This document shows positions 1-8,030 of a stretch of DNA of 25,500 nt, in pieces. The position numbers and the translations under genes were made by a program. Each line of letters begins with the position of its first letter. Within the stretch, counting starts at the first letter, position 1. Below the pieces are notes generated by a model. It was not told the DNA's origin, made no database searches, and saw only the letters and a program-made list of their open reading frames with translations. The stretch is from CAYGHE01 sp964349805 (GTDB taxonomy: Bacteria > Patescibacteriota > Saccharimonadia > Saccharimonadales > Saccharimonadaceae), in NCBI GenBank assembly GCA_964349805.1, contig CAYGHE010000008.1, positions 1 to 25,500 on the forward strand. The letters are read 5' to 3'.

Positions 1-61
1 GCAAGTCGTGTTTTGAATATAGATCTTACGTCGCACAATATATCTTTTGCGACATAGATAT

Positions 62-108
62 ATTATAGCCCAGACACTTGTGTATACATCCCGGAGGAGA
101 AGTATACA
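62..108 (-). promoter_or_regulatory. Putative promoter with inverted-repeat operator
   Basis: On the minus strand TATAAT (62-67) is followed 6 nt later by an ATG (53-55) that opens a frame of only nine residues. Upstream lies the inverted repeat TGTATAC-N14-GTATACA (81-108), whose two GTATAC cores are exactly 20 bp apart, about two helical turns. No clear -35 hexamer is visible. The early transcript could form a 6-bp GTCGCA/TGCGAC hairpin (30-53). The driven gene is outside the window. Confidence 0.35.
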
Positions 109-245
109 GGGGTATGTGTGACATTATCCAGTCCAAACTACTGATCGTTATACTTTTCATCAAGCTGTGTCTCTATATATCGCATACCATCATGTCTATT
201 GCCCGCGTAACTAGCTATATGGACATGGTTGTTTTTAGGCCATTG

Positions 246-261
246 TTTGCAATATTGCAAA
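246..261. repeat. Perfect 16-bp palindrome
   Basis: TTTGCAATATTGCAAA is its own reverse complement across all 16 positions and sits in otherwise non-coding DNA. It looks like a binding site for a homodimeric regulator, or a small cruciform. No cognate regulator can be named from the window. Confidence 0.4.
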
Positions 262-372
262 AATGTTTTCACGCTGCTCCCCGCCCTTTGTTGTATTCAT
301 TGTTTGCTTTTTTGTATATTGGTATTATAATATAGTTTTCTTGCTTCTCGTTACTGTTGGTAATTTTAGAAC

Positions 373-399
373 AAAAATAGAACAGAGGACAGGGTTCTA
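373..399 (-). terminator. Weak intrinsic terminator after ftsQ
   Basis: On the minus strand the stem TAGAAC/GTTCTA (6 bp, 10-nt loop, 378-399) is followed at once by TTTTT (complement of 373-377). It lies 34 nt past the ftsQ stop and would end the dcw transcript. The stem is short and AT-rich, so efficiency is doubtful. Confidence 0.35.
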
Positions 400-432
400 C
401 TACACTCATCCTTGACCGATAGATATTACGTT

Positions 433-1359
433 CTATCTATAAAAAGCTTTGCCGCTAACCCGAACATCCAGATATTGGGGACGTATGCCTTTGTCGTTCA
501 AATATTTCACTGCCCTACTCATGTCTTCTATCTGCTCGCCTGCCGGCCGATCTATATATAATTTAACTCTGTAGTTAATATCTTGGATCTTAATGTCTAA
601 CTGACGAGTAGTGCCTTCCGGAAGAGCTGCCTCTACGACCGTGTACCCATTATCCTTAGAGGCGGATACTACACGACCCACAAAGCTTAGTAGGCGATTA
701 CTAGCAATTGCGTCACTGGAACCAGGCGGTATACCACTTTCATCGACTATATTAACTGCTGGATCCTGAAAATAGTTCTTTTTAAAGGGTACTCCGCTAG
801 AGTCGACATAATACTGCTCTCCTCCAATTTCCCATCCGGCTACAGGTAAGCGCATTTTAACCGTGAATTGAGTTTTGCCTATGCTGCCACGACCAACCTG
901 CTTGACCTTTGATACTTCTGGCAATTCTCGCGTGACATACGATGTGAGTGAAGCTTCATCAAGCAAGAACCGTAGGCGTTCCATGGGATGTGCGTCCAGA
1001 TATGACTGTATCGAGTCCTGATATACATCTACGCTTATAGGTTCCCGTAAATCGCTATCACCAGATCCAACTATCGGGCTAGCCGTAAAGTTACTGATTA
1101 ACCCCCACGAAATAGCCGCCGCCAAAGCGACAACCAGAAATATGTGCGATAATTTGCGCCTCTTGTTTGCTAGATGATGAGTATGTGTCCGAGATGACAT
1201 CAGTGTTGGCTGTTTCACTCCGCCAGTATCGTTCACTTGATTCGAAGTAGCGCCAGTAATCGTCCTGTTTCTTTGAAACGCCCCTGTATTAGCCTGTGTG
1301 CTTGAGCGGCTTTCCTTCAGATTAGTTCTTCGACGTTTTTTTATTTTAATAAAGCGCAT
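433..1359 (-). CDS. ftsQ: Cell division protein FtsQ
   Basis: A bitopic membrane protein of the divisome, which in other bacteria bridges FtsL/FtsB and the septal synthase FtsWI. The chosen start gives 308 aa: a long, basic, Ser/Thr/Asn-rich cytoplasmic tail (residues 1-68, starting MRFIKIKKRRR), one transmembrane segment (about 71-89), then an extracytoplasmic part consistent with a POTRA-like region plus FtsQ C-terminal domain. The frame is open 15 codons further upstream, but that would overlap murG. The ATG at 1359 leaves a 13-nt gap and has AAGGG about 10 nt before it. FtsQ diverges strongly in sequence, so the call rests on the TM-plus-beta-rich layout and on its position as last gene of the dcw cluster after murG. 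No ftsA or ftsZ follows within the window. Confidence 0.8.
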   Translation of the reverse strand: MRFIKIKKRRRTNLKESRSSTQANTGAFQRNRTITGATSNQVNDTGGVKQPTLMSSRTHTHHLANKRRKLSHIFLVVALAAAISWGLISNFTASPIVGSGDSDLREPISVDVYQDSIQSYLDAHPMERLRFLLDEASLTSYVTRELPEVSKVKQVGRGSIGKTQFTVKMRLPVAGWEIGGEQYYVDSSGVPFKKNYFQDPAVNIVDESGIPPGSSDAIASNRLLSFVGRVVSASKDNGYTVVEAALPEGTTRQLDIKIQDINYRVKLYIDRPAGEQIEDMSRAVKYLNDKGIRPQYLDVRVSGKAFYR

Positions 1360-1372
1360 AAATAAATTACCC

Positions 1373-2551
1373 TTACATCCCTTTGTGTGTGTGCTTCGCA
1401 CCATCGGTCACTTTTGTTATCAAAAGAGCCATGTCGCGAGCAGCATGCGGTCGCGCAAATTTATTGAACGCTACTGCCATCTCGCGGGCATTCTCAGGAT
1501 TGTCCAAAATGTCTTTTATGGCTTTCACTAAAACCTGTGGCGTATGAGCCAGTTCAGTCTCGTCGATGACGATTGCAGCCTTTTTATCTTTGTATACTGC
1601 CGCGTTTTTGACCTGGTGGCCACCAGTTAGCTCGATGTTCGGAATTAAAATAGTGGGCTTCTTTAAGGCGGCTAGTTCAGATATAGTAGTGGCTCCGGCT
1701 CGTGTCACGACAACATCAGCCGCGCCCAGGAGTGTCGCCAAATCTTCTGATATAAAACCATGCAATTGAAAATTTTTGCTGTTCGGAGGTGTTATAGCAT
1801 TTAGCTCATCATACTGCCCTGCCCCAGCCACTAAAACAATTGACCCTAGGCGCAGTAAATCATCAAGAATAACAACTACGGCGTTGTTTATACGCTTAGC
1901 TCCCAGTCCGCCACCTGTAATAACTACCAAAGGCCGTTCCTGATTAATCCCCCATTTGTCCTTAGCCTGTTGTTTATCTTTGTCAGAAAACTCATGAAAT
2001 TCTACAGCTGTAGGTATGCCCACAAAGTGCGTTTTATCGGTTGGGTAATTGTAGTATTCAAGAGGCGCTCCCGTAGCGATAACTTTAGCCCACTTGCTAA
2101 GAATTCTATTAGTTAGTCCTGGATGGACATCCGAATCGTGAATCACTAAAGGAACATTGAGCAGCCTAGCTGCCACCCCAACAGGCAGACACACGTAACC
2201 GCCTTTTGCGAACACTATATCTGGTCGCCACAAAATCAGCTTAACTAGGCTCTGTATAGTACCTATAGCTACCAGAAAGCCATCTTTAAAATTGGCGAAC
2301 AGTATAGATGGATGCAGGTGTTTTATAACGGACATCTTGTGATAGCGCCTCAGTTTGCCGGCGGCTATTGTCCCTACAGATAGCTCAGGTCCAATAAAAC
2401 GGCTCATGATAGATTTGGCGTGCGGTGCAGATTTGCGATCGCACCAGAACCGTATCTCGATTCTTGGATGCAGGCGTTTTAGTTCTTTAAAAACCGCCGC
2501 GACTGGTGTAACGTGGCCGCCCGAGCCCCCGCCTACTGCTAATACCTTCAT
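1373..2551 (-). CDS. murG: UDP-GlcNAc:lipid I N-acetylglucosaminyltransferase MurG
   Basis: A peripheral membrane GT-B enzyme that adds GlcNAc to lipid I to make lipid II, the last cytoplasmic step of peptidoglycan precursor synthesis. The 392-aa product starts with the lipid-contacting glycine loop GGGSGGH (residues 7-13). A second glycine-rich turn VITGGGLGAKRIN opens the C-terminal domain, and the donor-binding stretch TRAGATTISELAALKKP is typical of MurG. Length is slightly above the usual 355-370 aa. An AAAGGAG Shine-Dalgarno (2559-2565, read on the minus strand) sits 7 nt before the ATG, inside the 3' end of ftsW. The two genes overlap by 65 nt in different frames, which suggests independent initiation within the ftsW coding region. 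ftsQ follows after 13 nt. Confidence 0.95.
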   Translation of the reverse strand: MKVLAVGGGSGGHVTPVAAVFKELKRLHPRIEIRFWCDRKSAPHAKSIMSRFIGPELSVGTIAAGKLRRYHKMSVIKHLHPSILFANFKDGFLVAIGTIQSLVKLILWRPDIVFAKGGYVCLPVGVAARLLNVPLVIHDSDVHPGLTNRILSKWAKVIATGAPLEYYNYPTDKTHFVGIPTAVEFHEFSDKDKQQAKDKWGINQERPLVVITGGGLGAKRINNAVVVILDDLLRLGSIVLVAGAGQYDELNAITPPNSKNFQLHGFISEDLATLLGAADVVVTRAGATTISELAALKKPTILIPNIELTGGHQVKNAAVYKDKKAAIVIDETELAHTPQVLVKAIKDILDNPENAREMAVAFNKFARPHAARDMALLITKVTDGAKHTHKGM

Positions 2552-3797
2552 GTCCTATCTCCTTTAATATCGATCCGTGTGCGCTATACCGTGATAACTG
2601 AAAAGCTAACCCAAGAGCAGCAGCTATAAACAACATGCTAGTTCCCCCGAAGCTTAATAGTGGTAGCGTAATACCGGTCAACGGAAGAATGCCTGTCATG
2701 GACGCTATATTCAGAATAACATGTGACCCCAGCCACCCAAAGATTCCGGCAACCACCAATTTTAGTTTGATATCAACTAGATGATCCATTAATTTGAGCA
2801 GCCTGAACAGTAGTGCAGAAAATAGCGCCAACACTACCATTAAGCCAACGAAACCAAAAGTTTCACCCAAGATAGCAAAAACTGAATCATTTATAGCCTC
2901 CGGCAAGTATCCTGTAGCCTGTACGCTATTACCAATACCTACCCCCAGCAAACCGCCAGTTCCTATGGCTATTTTGGCGTGCTCAATATGATAGCTTCCC
3001 GCATCCTGCACGGAAGTATTATCCCCCCTGAGATAAGTTGCTACGCGTTCGATTCGGTGAGGTGCACTGACAATAAAACCAACGGCAGCAACTAAAATGA
3101 CCAGACCTATCATTGCCGCCTTGCGCAAATTAATCCCACCCACAAACAACATTGAGCCGACAATACTCATGAGAGCCACGCCCGTACCCAAATCTTTTTG
3201 AAACACTACTATAAACAGTAGGGATACTGCCATAATCGCACCTAGTGGCCATAATGTCTCGCGAGCGTCATTGAGTTTGTTTAATCGAATCTTATTAGCC
3301 AGGAACCCGGATGTAAATATTAGCAGTGCGAACTTAAGCATCTCGGCTGGCTGAAGAGTTCCTAGGGGACCTAAATTGAACCAGCGCACAGCGCCAAAAG
3401 ACTGTTGTACGATACCAGAGTTAGCCCATCCAGCGATCGCCAACACGGCACATGCGACAAAAGCTAACACGAGCAGTTTTGACGCATATTTGTTAATCCA
3501 TTTATGGGATACTAACGCCATAACCGCGAAAGCCGCTAGCGCAAATACCAAGCTAGTGGTTTGTTTAATAAAGAAGTACAATTCTCCGTAATCGCTACCG
3601 TAAGCATTATTTAACACGTTGGCACGTTGAGGTCCTATGGCATACATAATGACGAGCCCGAGCAACATTAAAAGTCCCATATAAAGAACTATTAAATAAT
3701 CGGGTTTATGGCGGCGGACAGCAAATTCAGCCGTGTGACGCGTATCTCTGCTAACTTTTAGCAAAGATTGCCTACGGCTACGTGACGAGTACGTCAT
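2487..3797 (-). CDS. ftsW: Septal peptidoglycan polymerase FtsW (SEDS family)
   Basis: A polytopic SEDS glycosyltransferase that polymerises lipid II at the septum together with the class B PBP encoded upstream. The 436-aa product has an arginine-rich cytoplasmic tail, about ten hydrophobic segments, and the family signature around AKIAIGTGGLLGVGIGNS, then YLPEAINDSVFAILGETFGF. The acidic NDSVFA region corresponds to the FtsW/RodA extracellular active loop. The start at 3797 is chosen because it makes the classic ATGA overlap with the mraY stop; a longer frame would run over 100 nt into mraY. The C-terminal tail, rich in Arg and Gly (ISSRRGLGRPRYTSRGGF), is encoded mostly inside the murG start region, which could make it an overprinted extension. 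Confidence 0.93.
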   Translation of the reverse strand: MTYSSRSRRQSLLKVSRDTRHTAEFAVRRHKPDYLIVLYMGLLMLLGLVIMYAIGPQRANVLNNAYGSDYGELYFFIKQTTSLVFALAAFAVMALVSHKWINKYASKLLVLAFVACAVLAIAGWANSGIVQQSFGAVRWFNLGPLGTLQPAEMLKFALLIFTSGFLANKIRLNKLNDARETLWPLGAIMAVSLLFIVVFQKDLGTGVALMSIVGSMLFVGGINLRKAAMIGLVILVAAVGFIVSAPHRIERVATYLRGDNTSVQDAGSYHIEHAKIAIGTGGLLGVGIGNSVQATGYLPEAINDSVFAILGETFGFVGLMVVLALFSALLFRLLKLMDHLVDIKLKLVVAGIFGWLGSHVILNIASMTGILPLTGITLPLLSFGGTSMLFIAAALGLAFQLSRYSAHGSILKEIGHEGISSRRGLGRPRYTSRGGF

Positions 3798-4834
3798 GTT
3801 ACTATATGGCCTCCCGCGAGAGCCAGCAAGACGCCCACAAAGGCTGCTACACAAGATATCACCCAGAAACGCATAGTTATCTTGACTTCCGGCCAACCAC
3901 CCGCTTCAAGATGATGGTGTATAGGCGCTGCTGTAAAAACTTTACGCTTGAAGAATTTTTTACTTATAACCTGGATTAGGCTTGACCCAGCCTCCGCTAC
4001 AAATACGGCACCAATAATTGGCAGTAGAAATAACGTGTTAGTCAGCATGGCAACTACACCTAATGAGGTGCCTAGGGCAAAACTACCCACGTCACCCATA
4101 AAGAATCGGGCTGGATAAATATTGAACCAGAGGTAACTTAGTAATGCACCTACTACCGTAAAGCAAAACCCGGCCAAAATTAACTGTGATTGCATGAGGG
4201 CAATTGTACCGAAAGCTCCGAAAGCTATGGCCGCCAAACCGCCAGCTAATCCATCTAGACCATCGCTCATATTTACGGCGTTGCCTGTTGCCACAACGAT
4301 AAACGCAAATATTGGAATAATCAACCAACCCAAAGCTAGATCGCCCAGAAACGGTATGTGTATTGTATCTACACCTAACTTCGCAAAAAAGAACCAACCT
4401 AGACCCAATCCTATGGCGGCAATCATGCTGAATTTCAGGCTAGACCTTAACCCGGCAACTCCTTTACCCTGACCTCTAACATTAATGAAGTCATCCAATA
4501 AACCTACGATTGCTCCACCCACTAAAGCAGCTAACGGCAACCAAGTTTGACCTCGATCAAGATTAAATAACAAAGTTATAGCCGCAATAGCCATAACAAA
4601 TATTATTCCAGCCATCGTCGGAACATTGCGTTTTAATTTGACAGCTTGCAATTTGTTAGAAACCTCCAGCTGCTCGCCTGTTACACTAGTGGTCCTAGGT
4701 TTTTTCCAAAATTTATACTTGTACGCTACGTACGTGTAAACTGGTGTTAAAAACATAGCCAGTAGGAAGGCACCAACACTTAGTATAAATACACTGGTTA
4801 AACGTTGTGTTAATTCTACTATCACATCTTGCAT
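3794..4834 (-). CDS. mraY: Phospho-N-acetylmuramoyl-pentapeptide transferase MraY
   Basis: An integral membrane enzyme that transfers phospho-MurNAc-pentapeptide from UDP to undecaprenyl phosphate, giving lipid I, the substrate of MurG. The product is 346 aa with about ten TM segments. Catalytic and signature residues are all visible: DDFIN (Asp114, Asp115), NAVNMSDGLDGLA (about 185-197), MGDVG with Asp248, and the HHH motif (306-308) in APIHHHLE. It starts 3 nt after the ftsI stop with GGAAGGG just upstream, and its TGA overlaps the ftsW ATG. In most dcw clusters murF precedes and murD follows mraY; both are absent here. Confidence 0.97.
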   Translation of the reverse strand: MQDVIVELTQRLTSVFILSVGAFLLAMFLTPVYTYVAYKYKFWKKPRTTSVTGEQLEVSNKLQAVKLKRNVPTMAGIIFVMAIAAITLLFNLDRGQTWLPLAALVGGAIVGLLDDFINVRGQGKGVAGLRSSLKFSMIAAIGLGLGWFFFAKLGVDTIHIPFLGDLALGWLIIPIFAFIVVATGNAVNMSDGLDGLAGGLAAIAFGAFGTIALMQSQLILAGFCFTVVGALLSYLWFNIYPARFFMGDVGSFALGTSLGVVAMLTNTLFLLPIIGAVFVAEAGSSLIQVISKKFFKRKVFTAAPIHHHLEAGGWPEVKITMRFWVISCVAAFVGVLLALAGGHIVT

Positions 4835-4837
4835 ATC

Positions 4838-6571
4838 TTACCCTTCCGGTTGTAACTTTAGATAATCTATCATCCAATTGGATATATCTGTAAAAATTGG
4901 CATTGCGTCTCTGGCGCCCTGAGGCTGTCTGCCTTCTCCAGATATCCGCACCATTATGACATAACGGGCTTGAATATCGCCACCATAACCTATATAAGTA
5001 GCTATCGTTTCGTCATCAGTGTACGCGCCGTCTTTGATTGTCTCGGAGGTACCGGTCTTACCTCCAACCTTGTATCCGGCCCTATCTATACTTCTAAAAA
5101 ATGTTGATCTAGCGGTGTGCATCATGTCACTTATCTGATCCGCCGATGACTGAGCCAATACTCTGGAAGGTTCAGGAATCTTGTTCTCTTTTAATACATC
5201 CCCTTCCAGCACACCGGCAATAACCGTGGGGTTGTAGTAAAAACCGCCATTAACCAAAGCACTAAAGCCGGCCGCGGCCTGTATCATTGTAACATCTAGG
5301 CCTTGGCCGAAAGACATGTTAGCATATCGAACGGCGTTACCGTCAGCCTCATCAGGTGATATTATCCTACCAGCCACTTCTCCGCTCAACTCTATACCCG
5401 TCAACCGTCCCATGTGAAACTTATTGTAAAAATAATCATAAAGGATGTCGCGAGCGCCCTTGGTTATATTTTCGCCATTACCTAGACGCTGCACAACATT
5501 AACGGCTCCTGTGTTAAGCGACCAATTCAAGGCATGTTGCATGGTAATAGTACCTGTTTCACCAAGAGTAGCGTTAGATATTACTCGGTCACCCACCTTC
5601 ACGGAGTCCGTGTTAACATATGTCGTCTGTGGCGTCATAACTCCTTTGTCTAGTCCAGTCGCCATAGTGAATGTCTTTATAATTGAACCAGGTTCGTAGG
5701 GTGATGAAATAATATTGTTATTGAAAAGCGCGGCATCTTGCACGGTATTAAATGTCGCCGGGTCATAGGTTGGCAGATTAGCCATAGCCATAACTCTACC
5801 TGTCTGAGGGTCTATAACTACCACACTACCGTCGTCTGTACCAGTACGCTTTAGTCCTTCATCCAAAGCCCTTTCGGCATATGCTTGTATATTCCGATCT
5901 ATGCTCAACACCACATTATCCCCGTCCACGGCCGGTTGATTAATGTTGCGATTACCAATCGTTAGCGGTACATCGCTAACATCGGTGACAGATTGCAGTA
6001 TTCCATCAGTACCAGTCAATCGATCGTTAAGTCCGGCTTCTACGCCGTACCGACCAGTTCCGCTGTGGTCAACAAAACCTAGGGTCTGAGCTGCCAGGTT
6101 ACCTTCGGGGTAAACGCGCTGCGATTCTTCTTGAAAACCAACTCCACGTAGTTTTTCACTTTTGATTTTATCAGCTTGAGTGCGCGTGACTTTAGTAGCT
6201 AATATTTGATACCGGCTGTCTTTTTTATTGAGTAAATCTTGTATACCGGAACGCATGTTACCACCCGCTACTCTCTCGATAACTTCCACTATCTTGGCTT
6301 CGTCAGTTGTCATTTGAGGATCGGCAAAAACCGTGTAGATTGTTTGGTTCATAGCCAGAGGAACTGGCGTAGAACCGTCTAGGGCGTAAATCAAGCCTCG
6401 TTTGGCAGGGATAGTTAGACGTTTAAGTTGCTCCTGATTAGCTAAGGCCTCGTAATGCTCGTGTTGAATAATTTGTAAATAAAATAGTCTAGCTACAAAG
6501 ACAGCCATAACGCTTAGCATTATGGCAGCCAATACCTTCGACCTGCTGCCTTTTTGTAGATCTAGTTTCAT
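4838..6571 (-). CDS. ftsI: Class B penicillin-binding protein (FtsI/PBP2 type)
   Basis: A monofunctional D,D-transpeptidase of the divisome that cross-links strands made by FtsW. The 577-aa product has an N-terminal membrane anchor (about 12-33), a PBP dimerisation region containing the RGLIYALDG stretch (about 50-200), and a transpeptidase domain with all three active-site motifs: SxxK (Ser296-Lys299, in EPGSIIK), SxN (Ser351-Asn353, in SLNTG) and KTG (505-507, in GGKTGTSE). No PASTA repeats follow; the protein ends about 70 residues after KTG. It lies 11 nt after the ftsL-like gene and 3 nt before mraY, consistent with one operon. No strong Shine-Dalgarno is seen, so coupling to ftsL is likely. 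Confidence 0.95.
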   Translation of the reverse strand: MKLDLQKGSRSKVLAAIMLSVMAVFVARLFYLQIIQHEHYEALANQEQLKRLTIPAKRGLIYALDGSTPVPLAMNQTIYTVFADPQMTTDEAKIVEVIERVAGGNMRSGIQDLLNKKDSRYQILATKVTRTQADKIKSEKLRGVGFQEESQRVYPEGNLAAQTLGFVDHSGTGRYGVEAGLNDRLTGTDGILQSVTDVSDVPLTIGNRNINQPAVDGDNVVLSIDRNIQAYAERALDEGLKRTGTDDGSVVVIDPQTGRVMAMANLPTYDPATFNTVQDAALFNNNIISSPYEPGSIIKTFTMATGLDKGVMTPQTTYVNTDSVKVGDRVISNATLGETGTITMQHALNWSLNTGAVNVVQRLGNGENITKGARDILYDYFYNKFHMGRLTGIELSGEVAGRIISPDEADGNAVRYANMSFGQGLDVTMIQAAAGFSALVNGGFYYNPTVIAGVLEGDVLKENKIPEPSRVLAQSSADQISDMMHTARSTFFRSIDRAGYKVGGKTGTSETIKDGAYTDDETIATYIGYGGDIQARYVIMVRISGEGRQPQGARDAMPIFTDISNWMIDYLKLQPEG

Positions 6572-6582
6572 AAGTTTATTGG

Positions 6583-6930
6583 TTACCGGACGTGTTGTAC
6601 GTCTACAGGTTCGGCCATTGTCGTCGCAACATTACTCTTCTTAATAGACTCAAGAGCACTAAGGCGAGCGTTTTCAATCTCTAGATCACCCTTTTGTGTA
6701 CTGAGCTCTGCTATCTGATGATCAATTTTTTGAGCAGCATAGTCATAGCCCGTGGCACGGGTCGCTTGCGTCAAATATATCAAACCCAGGACCGTAATCA
6801 TTAATGCTATAAGGACAGTGTGGGCTACGGGACCAAGTTTAACTGCTGAGACAAAAGCTACCGTATTTTGGTTACGGGACCAGTTTTGCCTGCGGCGACT
6901 TTTAAAGTTTTGGTTTGGTTGATATGTCAT
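6583..6930 (-). CDS. ftsL: FtsL-like divisome protein
   Basis: A small bitopic protein of 115 aa with a basic cytoplasmic N-terminus (SRRRQNWSRN), one TM segment (about 35-55) and a heptad-like extracytoplasmic coiled coil (about 60-92, with Leu/Ile spacing in IDHQIAELSTQKGDLEIENA). FtsL has almost no sequence conservation, so the call depends on this architecture and on lying between rsmH and ftsI, the canonical ftsL place. A septum-formation initiator (DivIC/FtsB-type) protein is the alternative. The start has no good Shine-Dalgarno, and 38 nt upstream ends the strong hairpin at 6969-7006, so translation or mRNA stability may be controlled there. Confidence 0.75.
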   Translation of the reverse strand: MTYQPNQNFKSRRRQNWSRNQNTVAFVSAVKLGPVAHTVLIALMITVLGLIYLTQATRATGYDYAAQKIDHQIAELSTQKGDLEIENARLSALESIKKSNVATTMAEPVDVQHVR

Positions 6931-6968
6931 TTTCTATATTTGTTTTTGGTTAATATTTTGCAAGGCTA

Positions 6969-7006
6969 GCCACCCCGTCACCGCTTAAACACGGCAACGA
7001 GGCGGC
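6969..7006 (-). promoter_or_regulatory. Strong RNA hairpin before ftsL
   Basis: Read as minus-strand RNA, GCCGCCUCGUUGCCGU pairs with GCGGUGACGGGGUGGC over 16 consecutive base pairs, closed by a 6-nt GUUUAA loop. Five of the pairs are G-U wobbles. In plus-strand RNA each would be an A-C mismatch, so the structure belongs to the dcw transcript. No U-tract follows, so it is not a normal intrinsic terminator. A processing site, mRNA stabiliser or attenuator are possible roles. Confidence 0.6.
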
Positions 7007-7013
7007 AAAAGAC

Positions 7014-7079
7014 TTATCGTATGTGGACAGCTATTGTTTCAGCTTTGTCCTTGTACTGTACGGGAATGTGTACTGGCAT
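7014..7079 (-). CDS. Putative 21-residue small protein or leader peptide
   Basis: A short frame (ATG, 21 codons, TAA) starts 24 nt after the rsmH stop. A GGAAGG Shine-Dalgarno (7086-7091, read on the minus strand) lies at the ideal 6-nt spacing, one of the best ribosome sites in the window. It ends 7 nt before the 16-bp hairpin at 6969-7006. The peptide (MPVHIPVQYK, then DKAETIAVHIR) is not one I recognise and has no TM segment. It could be a real microprotein, or a leader peptide whose translation affects the hairpin and ftsL. The ribosome site is seen directly; function is inference. Confidence 0.4.
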   Translation of the reverse strand: MPVHIPVQYKDKAETIAVHIR

Positions 7080-7103
7080 ATTTTTCCTTCCCTTTTGTTT
7101 GTT

Positions 7104-8003
7104 TTAGTTTTTGACTGCGACTCGCAGCTTAGCACTGCGAGCACGCGGGTTTTGAACGTCTTGAATTGCTCCTACTATTGGTTTCTTATTGAGTGGTTTT
7201 AATTCCGACTCAAATCCTGACTGTCCTTGCTCTTTAAAGTAGCGTTTCACTAATCTGTCTTCCAGACTGTGAAAACTGATAATCGCTACCCGGCCGCCTG
7301 TTTTTAGTAGGCTTGGCAAAAGCGGCAACAGTTCTTCGAGCTGTTTAAGCTCGTTGTTAACCTCTATCCGGAGTGCTTGAAAGGTTCTCGTGGCGGGATG
7401 AATTTTAGTTCTCCTGCCATGATGGGTTTGTTCGATTAGAGTAGCGAGGTGTTCGGTCGTAGATATTGGACGGCTTTTTACGATTGCCTGAGCAATCTCT
7501 CTAGCACGTCGAATGGGTTCTTCGCCAAATTCTGCAATGATGTGCGCTAACTCATCGGCTGTTGCCGTATCAAGTAGCGTACGCGCAGTTGTTGCCTGGC
7601 GTTGATCCATCCGCATATCCAACGGACCACTTCTTTTTAAAGAAAACCCTCTTTCGCTCTTATCGAGCTGTGGTGACGACACCCCCAAATCAACTATTGC
7701 TATATCAAATGTCTTGCCTTTTTTTGAAAGTTCCTTTGCGGCACTTACAAAATCGGTGTGCATTAATCCTATCCGCTTATTCATCGTAGATTCAAGATGT
7801 CTGGTGGCATTCTCGTCACGATCTACTAATACGGATTCGGTATAGGTACCTGTCATGTCTAGAATGCGTCTAGCATGGCCGCCATACCCAGCGGTCAGGT
7901 CGAGATAACTCTCGCCTTTTGCCGGACGGACCAATTCTACTATTGCATCAAGTAAGACAGGAACGTGCAAGGAGTTGTGTGGTGGATGTTCTTTTATACT
8001 CAT
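7104..8003 (-). CDS. rsmH: 16S rRNA m4C1402 methyltransferase RsmH (MraW)
   Basis: SAM-dependent N4-methyltransferase of C1402 in 16S rRNA, a near-universal member of the dcw cluster. The chosen start gives 299 aa. The SAM-binding loop DLTAGYGGHA is at about 35-44, followed by DRDENA and the RsmH signatures VDLGVSSPQLD, GFSLKRSGPLDMRMD, and near the end ISFHSLEDRLVKRYF. The frame is open six codons further (ATG at 8021), but only the 8003 ATG has a purine-rich GGGGGCGA directly upstream; either start is possible. It follows the structured non-coding block 8031-8272, so its expression may depend on that element. Confidence 0.94.
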   Translation of the reverse strand: MSIKEHPPHNSLHVPVLLDAIVELVRPAKGESYLDLTAGYGGHARRILDMTGTYTESVLVDRDENATRHLESTMNKRIGLMHTDFVSAAKELSKKGKTFDIAIVDLGVSSPQLDKSERGFSLKRSGPLDMRMDQRQATTARTLLDTATADELAHIIAEFGEEPIRRAREIAQAIVKSRPISTTEHLATLIEQTHHGRRTKIHPATRTFQALRIEVNNELKQLEELLPLLPSLLKTGGRVAIISFHSLEDRLVKRYFKEQGQSGFESELKPLNKKPIVGAIQDVQNPRARSAKLRVAVKN

Positions 8004-8030
8004 TCGCCCCCATGATACCATGGGCGACGT

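Larger units (their letters stand above)
1..432. other. Non-coding region downstream of ftsQ
   Basis: No convincing gene lies in these 432 bases. On the minus strand, in order after ftsQ, there is a weak hairpin terminator (373-399), a perfect 16-bp palindrome (246-261), an inverted pair of GTATAC sites (81-108) and a TATAAT box (62-67) that would start a transcript leaving the window to the left. In many bacteria ftsA and ftsZ follow ftsQ, but neither is present here, so the next gene begins outside the window. The composition is AT-rich, with several short stop-interrupted frames on both strands. Confidence 0.6.

Noticed and set aside
78..335. Plus-strand open frame (ATG at 114 after GGAGGAGA) encoding a hydrophobic 74-residue peptide
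   Set aside because: The ribosome-like site is 13 nt from the ATG, the frame runs against all neighbours, and it overlaps the GTATAC repeats and the 16-bp palindrome. No promoter faces it. Not excluded, but weaker than a regulatory reading.
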